Of a stretch of DNA of 64,000 nucleotides, positions 17,977 through 26,400 are shown in pieces. The stretch comes from Paenibacillus oryzisoli (GTDB lineage: Bacteria > Bacillota > Bacilli > Paenibacillales > NBRC-103111): contig NZ_LYPB01000070.1 of assembly GCF_001653565.1 (NCBI RefSeq), positions 27,893 through 91,892 of the forward strand. Direction: 5' to 3'. Positions within the stretch are counted from its first letter, which is position 1, and every line of letters starts with the position of its first letter. A program made the position numbers and the translations under genes. Below the pieces are notes generated by a model. The model did no database searches and was not told the DNA's origin. It worked only from the letters and a program-made list of their open reading frames with translations.

Positions 17977-19317
17977 TTGTCAATTGGATGGCTTCTAGAT
18001 AAAATGTCTGATTTTGCTGATAGGGAAGCAATGGTTTTTATTGATAATTCAGTGACGTTTGGCAGATTATTGGAGGACTATACGAACTGGAAAGATATTA
18101 TAATCGAACGTCAGATAAGCTCTGGAGAGGTGATTTTGTTAGAGGGAGATTATTCTCCTGTTGTCAGCGGAGCGATTTTGGCACTGATTGCAAACGGTAA
18201 TGTGATTGTTCCTGTATCTGTTAATGTAAGACATAGACTTCAGGAGTTATACCAAATCGCTCAGGTTAACAAATCGATTCACTTCGACGGCGACAGCTAC
18301 CGTATTGCAAATCATGAACGCAGCGCCCATACGGGACTTCTGGAGCAGTTTCTTCTCAAAGGGCAGGCTGGTATGATCCTTTTTACGTCTGGAACTACTG
18401 GTGCACCAAAGGCGATTCTTCACGATATCTCGCAATTGCTTGAACGTTATAAGGTATCGAGAGATACTTTGCGTACCTTGTCATTCCTGCTTTTTGACCA
18501 TATTGGCGGAATCAACACCTTGTTTCATACGTTGGCTAACGGAGGTACAATCATTGTGCCTCCAAGCCGGTCTCCTTCGGAGATCTGTGCATTGATAGAG
18601 AAGCATCACGTAGAGTTATTACCTACCTCGCCAAGCTTTCTGAATATGCTGTTGATGACGAGAGCATATAAGCAATTTGATATGTCTTCATTGCGTGTGA
18701 TTTCGTATGGTACAGAGGTAATGCCGGATTATACGCTGCAGCAATTAAACAGTGAGTTCCCTCACATTCAAATGCGACAAACGTATGGTTTATCGGAGCT
18801 CGGCATTATGCGGGCCAAGTCGAAGCATTCTGGATCTCCCTGGTTGAAAATCGGAGGGGAAGGGATAGAGACAAAGATCGTCGATGGTGTACTTCATATC
18901 CGTTCTCAAACGGCAATGGTCGGATATTTGAATGCGCCAAGCCCATTTGATAAAGAAGGCTGGTTTAATACGCAGGATCAAGTAAGCGTGGATGGAGAGT
19001 ACATGAGGATTTTCGGGCGATGCTCAGAAATCATTAATGTAGGAGGAAGGAAAGTATACCCTGTCGAGGTGGAGGAAGTATTGCTCCAAATGGGCGAGGT
19101 GTGGGATGTTACTGTCAAGGGAGAACCTAGCTCCTTGTTGGGCCATGTAGTTACTGCGGTTGTTAATACCGAGCTTCTGATTGATGCTAAGGAGCTTAAG
19201 CAAAGAATACGAGCCTTTTGCCAAGACAAGTTAGAGGACTATCAAGTTCCTGTGAAGGTTTATATCCAAGAGAAGGAGTTATACTCAGAACGTTTCAAAA
19301 AGTTGAGAAAAGCCTGA
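17977..19317 (+). CDS. AMP-binding acid:carrier ligase (second in cluster)
   Basis: A 446-residue adenylate-forming enzyme. ATP-binding loop FTSGTTGAPK (136-145), YGLSELG near 270, and a lysine-rich C-terminal end (RFKKLRKA) that may carry the catalytic lysine. The start is TTG 17977 with AGGAGG 10 bases upstream. It lies between the third carrier protein and the AsbF-like gene. Its acid is unknown: 3,4-dihydroxybenzoate cannot be excluded, but having two ligases and three carriers suggests a second acid building block. It is only distantly similar to the first ligase, so it is not a simple duplicate. Confidence 0.87.
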   Translation: MSIGWLLDKMSDFADREAMVFIDNSVTFGRLLEDYTNWKDIIIERQISSGEVILLEGDYSPVVSGAILALIANGNVIVPVSVNVRHRLQELYQIAQVNKSIHFDGDSYRIANHERSAHTGLLEQFLLKGQAGMILFTSGTTGAPKAILHDISQLLERYKVSRDTLRTLSFLLFDHIGGINTLFHTLANGGTIIVPPSRSPSEICALIEKHHVELLPTSPSFLNMLLMTRAYKQFDMSSLRVISYGTEVMPDYTLQQLNSEFPHIQMRQTYGLSELGIMRAKSKHSGSPWLKIGGEGIETKIVDGVLHIRSQTAMVGYLNAPSPFDKEGWFNTQDQVSVDGEYMRIFGRCSEIINVGGRKVYPVEVEEVLLQMGEVWDVTVKGEPSSLLGHVVTAVVNTELLIDAKELKQRIRAFCQDKLEDYQVPVKVYIQEKELYSERFKKLRKA

Positions 19318-19343
19318 TCACGATTGTATTGGGGGTGTGTATT

Positions 19344-20198
19344 TTGAATTATTCATTATGTTCCATTTCATTTCGGCATGAGCTTGTTTCTTTCAATGAC
19401 CTGGTTCATTTTGCCTGTGAGAAAGGCTTTGCTGGGATTGAACTGTGGGGAATTCATGCGAAGGCGCTAGTGCGCAACCATAAGTATGAGGTATCCCACT
19501 TATTAGATAAGATGGAAGCTAAGGGCGTTCGGATTTCAATGGTTAGCGATTATATCGATTTATTCGCAGAGGATGATCAAACGTTGGCGGTATTAGAACG
19601 AGGGAATTCGCTCTTTGCACTTGCTCAAACGTTTCGAACCAATAAACTTCGTATATTTGCAGGGAATCAGTCTAGCTCCGTAGCTAATCCGAGAGTTTGG
19701 GAACGGTGTGTGACAAGATTGCGGAATCTTGCTCAACTTGCTTCTGAGAACGGTGTTTACCTCGTAATCGAGACGCATCCAAAAACCTTAGCGGATACTC
19801 TCATATCCACGCTCCGTTTGTTGGATGAGGTGGCTCACTCCCATATTCGTGTTAATCTTGATTTTTTACATATATGGGAGTTGGGAAGTGATCCGTTGTA
19901 CGCTTATAGGGCATTGAAAGAGTGGACGATCAACTATCACCTAAAAAACATATCTTGCCGTGATAAGCTGGGCGTATTCGCACCTGATAACGTGTATTCT
20001 CCAAGTGGTGATCGAGATGGCTTGACAACTCTTTCCGATGGCATCATTGATTACACGTCGATTGTCGAGCAACTGGATCGTGACAACATGACTTATACGG
20101 CAGCTATTGAATGGTTTGGGGATCACCCCTTCTACTACTTGGAGAAAGAGCTCGCTTGGCTGAAAAAGCATGATCAAAAATGCGATGTGTTCATATAA
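19344..20198 (+). CDS. asbF: 3-dehydroshikimate dehydratase, AsbF-like
   Basis: A 284-residue TIM-barrel enzyme that dehydrates the shikimate-pathway intermediate 3-dehydroshikimate to 3,4-dihydroxybenzoate (protocatechuate). The opening NYSLCSISFRHEL and the block LVIETHPKTLADTL...VNLDFLHIWE follow AsbF of Bacillus anthracis closely. Residues Glu143, Asp173, His199 and Glu255 fall where AsbF has its four metal ligands, and His145 beside Glu143 is also kept. TTG 19344 is chosen because it follows GGGGGTG and reproduces the AsbF N-terminus; the frame continues upstream into the previous gene with no family similarity. This gene anchors the prediction that the cluster product contains a 3,4-catechol unit. 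Confidence 0.93.
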   Translation: MNYSLCSISFRHELVSFNDLVHFACEKGFAGIELWGIHAKALVRNHKYEVSHLLDKMEAKGVRISMVSDYIDLFAEDDQTLAVLERGNSLFALAQTFRTNKLRIFAGNQSSSVANPRVWERCVTRLRNLAQLASENGVYLVIETHPKTLADTLISTLRLLDEVAHSHIRVNLDFLHIWELGSDPLYAYRALKEWTINYHLKNISCRDKLGVFAPDNVYSPSGDRDGLTTLSDGIIDYTSIVEQLDRDNMTYTAAIEWFGDHPFYYLEKELAWLKKHDQKCDVFI

Positions 20199-20227
20199 AT
20201 TTTAATTGAAAGATAGGTGCATCAGTA

Positions 20228-21391
20228 ATGATCAAAACTTATCAGACTGAAGGAAAGCTAAATGTAAAGCAAGCGAATTCACTGCTTTCTAAATTAGTGT
20301 ATAGTATTGAGGGTATCTCTAGTTGTTGTCTCGACGATCAAACGCAAGAGATCGTTGTCGATATGCTTCCTGAAGCTGATGTAGACACGATCGAGAGAAC
20401 AATTTCTGTTTTGATAGAGAAAGAAAGGCATAATAGAATCATTGGCAGTCGCACATACATCGAAAGTGATGAGAAGGTTTCTACACAGCAAGAGGAGATG
20501 CATCTGATTGATGATTTGTTCGCTGCTGACGGATCTGTACGAAGAGGCCTGGCAGTTACATTGTTCCAGCAAATAGATCGCCTATTACAGGAATTATCTC
20601 TTCATCATAATGCACAATTTCGCAGCTACCCATCAATGATTCCACTCGATATCCTTCACAAATGTCGATATATTCCGACGTTCCCCCAAAATATTCATTT
20701 GGTGTCAGAATTCCCGCATCGCTTAGAAGATCTAAACAAGGTTCGAGAACCTGGTGATTTAAAGAATCTTGCTCGACTTAGCCCCTATGCGCTTTCTCCA
20801 GCCGTCTGCTTTCATTGTTATGCGGAGTTCTCAGAAAAACGGTTATCGAATCCGTTGTTGTTGACCGCCCGTGGCACCTGTTACCGGCATGAAGCTGTGT
20901 GGAGACTAGGCAGGCACCGTATGAATGAGTTTAGTATGAGAGAGATTGTCATGTTTGGTGATTCGTCATTTATTGAAACTAAAAGAAAGCATTTTATGGA
21001 GGATGCATGGACGTTATTTGAATCGCTTGGTTTGCGAGGTAGAATTGAGACGGCAAGCGATCCTTTCTACTTTTCGGAGGAAACTGCAAAAGGACAGCAT
21101 CAGCTTATGGGAAATATGAAGTATGAATTGGTTGTGGAAGCTGGCGGAGGAAACGGCTCTTTTTCTATTGCCTCGTTTAATAATATGGAGGATTCGCTAT
21201 GTAAGTCTTTTGACGTGCTAAATGATGAGTATAAGCCCATGCATTCGGGTTGCATCGCATTTGGGATTGACCGTTGGGTATTTGCATTATTGTGCTGCTA
21301 TGGTGGCGATTATGTCAAGTGGCCAGCTGCTGTTAAACAAAAATTGGAACAGCCGCTTAACAGATTCCTTGGACATTTAAAAACTCTTTAA
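20228..21391 (+). CDS. Amino acid:[carrier protein] ligase (class II aaRS-like)
   Basis: A 387-residue relative of atypical archaeal-type seryl-tRNA synthetases that lack a tRNA-binding domain and aminoacylate a carrier protein's phosphopantetheine arm. Class II motif 2 is RGTCYRHE (215-222), and motif 3 is GCIAFGIDRW (341-350). The three zinc ligands of the family seem present: Cys194 or Cys197 in AVCFHCYAEF, Glu222 and Cys342. No tRNA-binding coiled coil is visible. The first 90 residues are extra compared with the stand-alone enzymes I know and look like a small alpha/beta domain. In this operon it probably loads glycine or alanine (the usual substrates) on one of the carriers. Family confident, substrate not. 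Confidence 0.85.
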   Translation: MIKTYQTEGKLNVKQANSLLSKLVYSIEGISSCCLDDQTQEIVVDMLPEADVDTIERTISVLIEKERHNRIIGSRTYIESDEKVSTQQEEMHLIDDLFAADGSVRRGLAVTLFQQIDRLLQELSLHHNAQFRSYPSMIPLDILHKCRYIPTFPQNIHLVSEFPHRLEDLNKVREPGDLKNLARLSPYALSPAVCFHCYAEFSEKRLSNPLLLTARGTCYRHEAVWRLGRHRMNEFSMREIVMFGDSSFIETKRKHFMEDAWTLFESLGLRGRIETASDPFYFSEETAKGQHQLMGNMKYELVVEAGGGNGSFSIASFNNMEDSLCKSFDVLNDEYKPMHSGCIAFGIDRWVFALLCCYGGDYVKWPAAVKQKLEQPLNRFLGHLKTL

Positions 21392-21433
21392 GGACGGTTC
21401 ACACATCTTCTGCGAATACACGGAGTAAAAAGG

Positions 21434-21452
21434 GGTGCTAAACACCCCTATT
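21434..21452 (+). terminator. Possible weak hairpin terminator or attenuator
   Basis: The hairpin AGGGGTG-CTAAA-CACCCCT lies about 40 bases after the amino acid ligase stop and is followed by only ATTTGT. The rest of the 292-base gap to the last cluster gene shows no clear feature besides the GGAGGAG ribosome site at its end. Confidence 0.35.
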
Positions 21453-21683
21453 TGTGCTGTTGTGTAAACTTCTAAACCCATTAAAATGGTAGTATAGGAA
21501 AGGAATAGATTGTTTCTTACCACATTAGAAAGCATAAGGTTTCGGTTCCTGAAAAAATCTTGATAATTGGCGATAGAAACTACCTTTAAAACGCGGTCGC
21601 ACATTTTGAAAGGACTTCAATAGAAGTTTTTCGCATTGCTATAATCTTTAGCCTAATTGAAACTAAAGTCAGGAGGAGAAAAC

Positions 21684-22712
21684 ATGAAAAAAATAAGCTT
21701 GCCATTGGCCAAGCCTATCATCACATCCTATCCTACTACAACTGCTGTTTTATCAATTATTTTAACGGAATCATCTTCACTTCCTTGGTTTTACAATAAT
21801 TTTATTCAACTTTACAGTCGGGGAAAAGAATTTATCCAAACTGGGCTGGAGTTTTATAATGATTTTATATTTAAATTTTGTCCTTTAATTGCTCAAGAAC
21901 ATTTGACTAGTGAAAGTATTGAAATTTTAGATATAGACGTAGTTATATTTATGTTACGGTTATTAGAAAAAAATAAATATATTTTTGTTTACTTGGATAT
22001 GTTTCATATCCGTGCATATACCCAAGCATATCAAAAAAAACATGATTATCATGCAGCTTTAATTTATGGATTTGATTCGGAAGAAAAAATATTTTATATT
22101 GCTGATTTTTTCAATGGGAAATATAGCTACGAAACAGCAACTTATGAGGAGATTTGTAGTGGTTATTACTCAATGGGAAAATTTAATTTACAACAAAATA
22201 TCAGCGGAATAAATGTTCTGAGTTTTAATAAAAGTCCATTTGGATTATATGAGAAAGAAAAATGGATTTTTAATGCGGCAATGGTTTCAACTTTAATACA
22301 AGATTATCTATCATCCAAGGATAGTTATGCAATATTGGGTACCCCAAAAGAAAACTTAATTTGCGGTATAGAAGTGTATAACGTCTTAATTGAGAATTTG
22401 AATGAGATACATAATGGAAATAAAAAGCTTTCGGAGTTCCATATTAAACCATTTCATATTAGTTGGAATCATAAAACTGTAATGTTAGATAGAATTAAAT
22501 ACATGGGGGAATTAGGTGTTTTGAAAAACTATAAAAAACTGTATGACGATTATAAAGAAATTGTTACTTTATCTTTGATCACACGAAATATAGCATTAAA
22601 AAGTTTTATTACTAATGATGCATCCCTAATGATTAGTGTTTCTGAAAAACTACATTACATGATTAGTCAAGAGAAGCTTATATTACAAGACCTAGTTAAT
22701 CAGTTAGAGTAG
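21684..22712 (+). CDS. BtrH-like fold protein lacking the catalytic cysteine
   Basis: A 342-residue protein starting at ATG 21684, 6 bases after AGGAGGAG; an upstream in-frame TTG has no ribosome site. His123 in YHAALIYGFD and Asp141 in YIADFF match the His and Asp of the BtrH-like protein at 16613 (HSILLYGWD...VTDP). At the N-terminus, where that protein has MECFTSCVL, this one reads TSYPTTTAVL: the cysteine is replaced by threonine or serine. The gene is visibly more AT-rich than the rest of the cluster and is separated from it by 292 bases, so it may have a different history. Possible roles are a non-catalytic partner or binding protein, or an altered enzyme. Membership in the pathway is inferred from position. 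Confidence 0.6.
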   Translation: MKKISLPLAKPIITSYPTTTAVLSIILTESSSLPWFYNNFIQLYSRGKEFIQTGLEFYNDFIFKFCPLIAQEHLTSESIEILDIDVVIFMLRLLEKNKYIFVYLDMFHIRAYTQAYQKKHDYHAALIYGFDSEEKIFYIADFFNGKYSYETATYEEICSGYYSMGKFNLQQNISGINVLSFNKSPFGLYEKEKWIFNAAMVSTLIQDYLSSKDSYAILGTPKENLICGIEVYNVLIENLNEIHNGNKKLSEFHIKPFHISWNHKTVMLDRIKYMGELGVLKNYKKLYDDYKEIVTLSLITRNIALKSFITNDASLMISVSEKLHYMISQEKLILQDLVNQLE

Positions 22713-22765
22713 TTGAAAATCTGTGCGTGCGTATAACAAATGTTGACATCAGTAGCACAAAACAT

Positions 22766-22810
22766 AAAAAGATCGCCCGCGAAGCATGCAAGTTGAAAGG
22801 TGATCTTTTT
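22766..22810 (+). terminator. Terminator at the end of the biosynthetic cluster
   Basis: AAAAAGATC (22766-22774) and GATCTTTTT (22802-22810) pair with inner CC/GG support, ending in a T run that continues TATT. Confidence 0.6.
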
Positions 22811-22860
22811 TATTTACATGCGCTTAGCAAAACTAGGTATAACTAATTGAATAAAGATCA

Positions 22861-23190
22861 AATAAGGAAATCGTTGATAAGTACCAAACTACCAAATTCC
22901 AATCGATAAGATTATTAAAGTAGAGACAGATTCTTTGCCCACGTTGCACAGTGTGGTGTAACACTCACAACTTTGCCCAAGGATAAACCCATTCGTCCGA
23001 AGTGAATGATTATACGATGACGCTTGGTGGAGTTGCGCCACGGCCTTGGTCGGATACGTTCTTCTTCTACGACAATCAGTGTCAGATGGTATTTGACAAA
23101 GGGGAATGTAAACCGCGGCTTGTCCGCAATTATGTCGGTCAGTGGAATATGCAAGACGAATTCGAGGAGAAGGTTCCTCCTTTATTCCTT
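22861..23190 (+). pseudogene. Scrambled relic of importer binding-protein and deacetylase-fold genes
   Basis: Bases 22861-22924 match the binding-protein gene around 4425-4485 (KDIVDKYQ...PIDKI segment). They run straight into 22930-22980, which match the deacetylase-fold gene at about 6283-6330. A further jump leads to 22981-23190, matching 6390-6596. Agreement is roughly nine bases in ten by eye. A one-base loss (CGTCCCG to CGTCCG) breaks the frame, although the piece NDYTMTLGGVA...KVPPLF is still readable from 23002. These are remnants of a second copy of the 3.9-6.8 kb operon after large deletions, now lying on the far side of the biosynthetic cluster. Confidence 0.88.
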
Positions 23191-23342
23191 CTGTCTGTCT
23201 TTTTCTATTCTTATTTCTTGCTTATTTGCTTGTGTGTGCATTTAACCACCATGTCAACTGCGATAGGCACAGTAGCAGTAGTGTGGTAGCAGTAGCCAAA
23301 GTTGCCCAACTCCCAGAATTGATCACAAGTTGTTGAGATTAC

Positions 23343-23375
23343 ATCATCGTTCGATGATTAAAGATTGCGTATAAT
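23343..23375 (+). promoter_or_regulatory. Candidate promoter and operator before GH9 gene
   Basis: A perfect -10 box TATAAT at 23370-23375 is preceded by an inverted repeat ATCATCG-TT-CGATGAT at 23343-23358, over the place where the -35 box should be. The -35 itself is weak, which would suit an activator- or repressor-dependent promoter. The remaining gap 23191-23342 shows nothing else recognisable. Confidence 0.4.
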
Positions 23376-23423
23376 TGGAATGTAAGCGATTTCTAAAATA
23401 TGGATGCACAGGAGGAATGGTTA

Positions 23424-26400
23424 ATGTCAAGCACCACTCGTATGAAAGGAAGGTCAAGGAGATTTTGGTGCATGTGTTTAGGTTTGATTCTCGCGTTAAA
23501 CACACTGTTGATTTCACCAAGTATAACCTCAGCAGCTGTAACACCGCTGCCAGGACCTAACAATCCACTTCTTTATGATGATTTTAATGGTGGTGGTCTT
23601 TTCAAGCAGAACTGGACGAACTGGTTCAACCAAGCAGGTGGAACAGGCACATATTCTAAGACAACCGTCGACTCGCGTCAAGTCGGGTTATTCACCCAAA
23701 CGCCAACGTCGAGCTCGTCGTGGGCCAAATTCCAGCCCATGAATGAGACTGTAGATTTGACGGGGTATCGGTATCTAAACGTTACGATGAAAAATCCAGG
23801 TTATGCGAATTCACTCATTCGGATTGTTGTTGGGGATGGTACGACCAATTATAATCTAACCGCTGGCTGGGTAGCGATTCCAACAACGTGGACGACGAGT
23901 CAATTTGACTTGAATGCTTTAACTCCAGCCCTGAACAAAAAGACAGCGAGGTTTGAAATTTGGCTCCGTCAATCCGGGGGTACTTATGGCGAGACGCTGA
24001 TTGATGATATTTTCGCGTCTACGGACAACAGTGGCACTGCTCCGACACTAACGGGCACGATGACCGCTAACTCAGCGAGCGGCTATAATCAGAATACATC
24101 CTTTACTTTCAAAGCGACGTATACAGATGTAGACAATGAGAAACCATTTGCTATGCAGCTTGTTGTCGACGATACCCTCTATGATATGAGGGAAGAGGAT
24201 AATGCAGATACCACCTACTCCAATGGCAAAAATTATTATTTCATCACGAAGCTGCCTGTGGGCTCGCATACTTATTATTTCCGAACGACAGACTTGACGT
24301 CGAATCCAGTATCAACGACGGTCCAGAATCAACCTGTCGTTACGAACACAGCGCAAGTCATCGATGTCACAGTCAGCCAAGCGGGGTATAACGCTGGTGG
24401 ATTTAAAAATGCCAAAGTAACTGCAGAGCTTGCACTAACGGATCTATCATATGTCGTGAAGAATGGTGCAACCGTTGTTGCTACTGGCAATATGACGTAT
24501 GATGGTTTCTTTTGGAATAAACACGTATATTCGATCGATTTCTCATCCATCACAGCTAGCGGTACGAATTATACCGTTGTCAGCAATAGCATTTCCTCCT
24601 TTCCATTCGCAATTCAACCGAACATTTGGACGAATTACAAGGATGAAATGACGGCTTTCTATCGCATCTTGCGCGCGAGCGTAGCAACTTCCGATGCGTA
24701 TCCTGCTGGATATAGCTCGGTCGCACCATCCGCTAATATTTACCATCCAGCTGGTCACTTGGATGATGCGTCATCGGCTGACGGCTTGACGCACTATGAT
24801 TTGACTGGCAGCTGGTATGATGCTGGAGATTACGGCAAATACGCAGGCAATCAATGGGTAGGTTCAGAAATAGCTCTGGCCTATATTCGTCATGCGGATG
24901 CGGCTAGCTCCAAATTCGATAATGACAGCAATGGCGTTCCTGATCTAGTCGATGAGGCCGTCTTTGGCAGTGAGTACTTAGTCAAATTTGCCAATCAATT
25001 GGGCGGTGAAATGTATGATCTTAAGAACAATGCCGGAAGCTTCATTCACCCTGCTAAAACGACGGACAACATTAACGGCACAGCGGACGATCGTAAGCTC
25101 TCCGGATTAGGGGTAGGAGGCTCCGCCAAAGCAGCGGGAACATTAGCGGCAACAGCAAGAGCAATCCGCACAGCAATCACGAAAGGTGACATCGCGCCAG
25201 CGAAGGTCACAGCGCTCACAACCTTCGCGAACAATTGTGAAGTAGCTGCGGTTACATTTTACAATTACGTCGTTGCAAATCCGAATGGACCAATTGGTTC
25301 TTACGGAACTCGTGGCGGCATTCCAAATTCCAAGCTTTTAGCGGATGTAGAGCTGTATTTATTGACGAATAACGTAGCTTACAAAAATGCAGCAACAGCT
25401 AATATCAACACGCTTGTTTTCGCTGATTTGGCATCAACGAATTATTGGGATATGAGACCGATGTCCTTGGCGGAATTCTATCCAGTTGCTGATACTGCAA
25501 CGAAAGCTCATATTCAATCCTTATTGAAACAACAAGTTGATTATTTCTTGTCCTCGATAGATGATACGCCATATAGCGTACTGAACCAATTTAAGAATTT
25601 CGGTGTGAACGAACCGCATGCGTCTTATCTTGGCGACATGATGCGGTACTACGAGCTATTCCAAGATCCTGCTGCATTGCGTGCGGTCGAGAAGGGGATG
25701 TACTGGATTTTTGGGGAAAATCCATGGAATATAAGTTGGGTTTCCGGTATCGGTTCGGACTTTGTTACTTACCCGCATACGCGATTCGATGAAGGCTCCA
25801 ATTCCAAGCTTGGGTCGGGTGTGGTATTCCCAGGCGCCATGGTCAGTGGACCTAATATGAAAGATACCAAAGATAAACTGAGCGTAAGCCCATGGTATCA
25901 AGATCGTTCACTGTACGAAGATGATACGAATCAATGGCGTTACAATGAGTTCAGTATCAGTATTCAAGCAGGACTTTTGTACACGATAATGGGATTGAGT
26001 GCGAATTCGACAGCAAGCTCAACAGGCGGAGTAACACCGACGACACTTCCTGTTACATCACCCACCATCGGCGATTATGTGCGAGGTAACGTAACCGTAT
26101 TTAGCGGTTCCACAACAGGGTTGTCTAATCTCGAATATTCATCCACAGGCACATCAGGTACATTCCTGCCGATGACCGCTTCGGGTAGTGTGTATGCAGG
26201 GACCGTTGATGAAAGTGCTTCAGCTGCCTATTCAAATAAAAGAGTGGATATTCGTGGAACAGATGCAACAGGTAGAGAAAGCTACAGTTCAACGCATTAC
26301 ACGGTGGCTGCACCGCTGCCAGATCCATCCACACCATTAATTTACGATGATTTCGGTGGTGGCGGCATTTGGGGTTCTGTTGGTGGTAATGGTGAATGGG

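Larger units (their letters stand above)
7674..22712. other. Biosynthetic cluster: 3,4-dihydroxybenzoyl / amino sugar / aminoacyl carrier-protein system
   Basis: Fifteen genes in two divergent units. The minus unit is an AraC regulator and a glycosyltransferase (9701-7674). The plus unit (9846-22712) has thirteen genes with overlaps or short gaps: AsbC-like ligase, AsbD-like carrier, Gfo/Idh dehydrogenase, DegT aminotransferase, carrier, AsbE-like protein, ABC exporter, BtrH-like protein, carrier, second AMP ligase, AsbF-like dehydratase, amino acid:carrier ligase and a Cys-less BtrH-like protein. Only the gap before the last gene (292 bases) is large. Relics of the neighbouring sugar-utilisation genes lie on both flanks. 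The product is inferred, not known. Confidence 0.8.

Noticed and set aside
19218..19343. N-terminal extension of the AsbF-like protein
   Set aside because: The extension overlaps the previous gene and has no counterpart in AsbF; TTG 19344 has the ribosome site.
23002..23289. A 95-residue frame as a separate small gene
   Set aside because: Its first part is a piece of the deacetylase-fold gene copied from the operon at 5.5-6.8 kb, and the rest is non-homologous extension.
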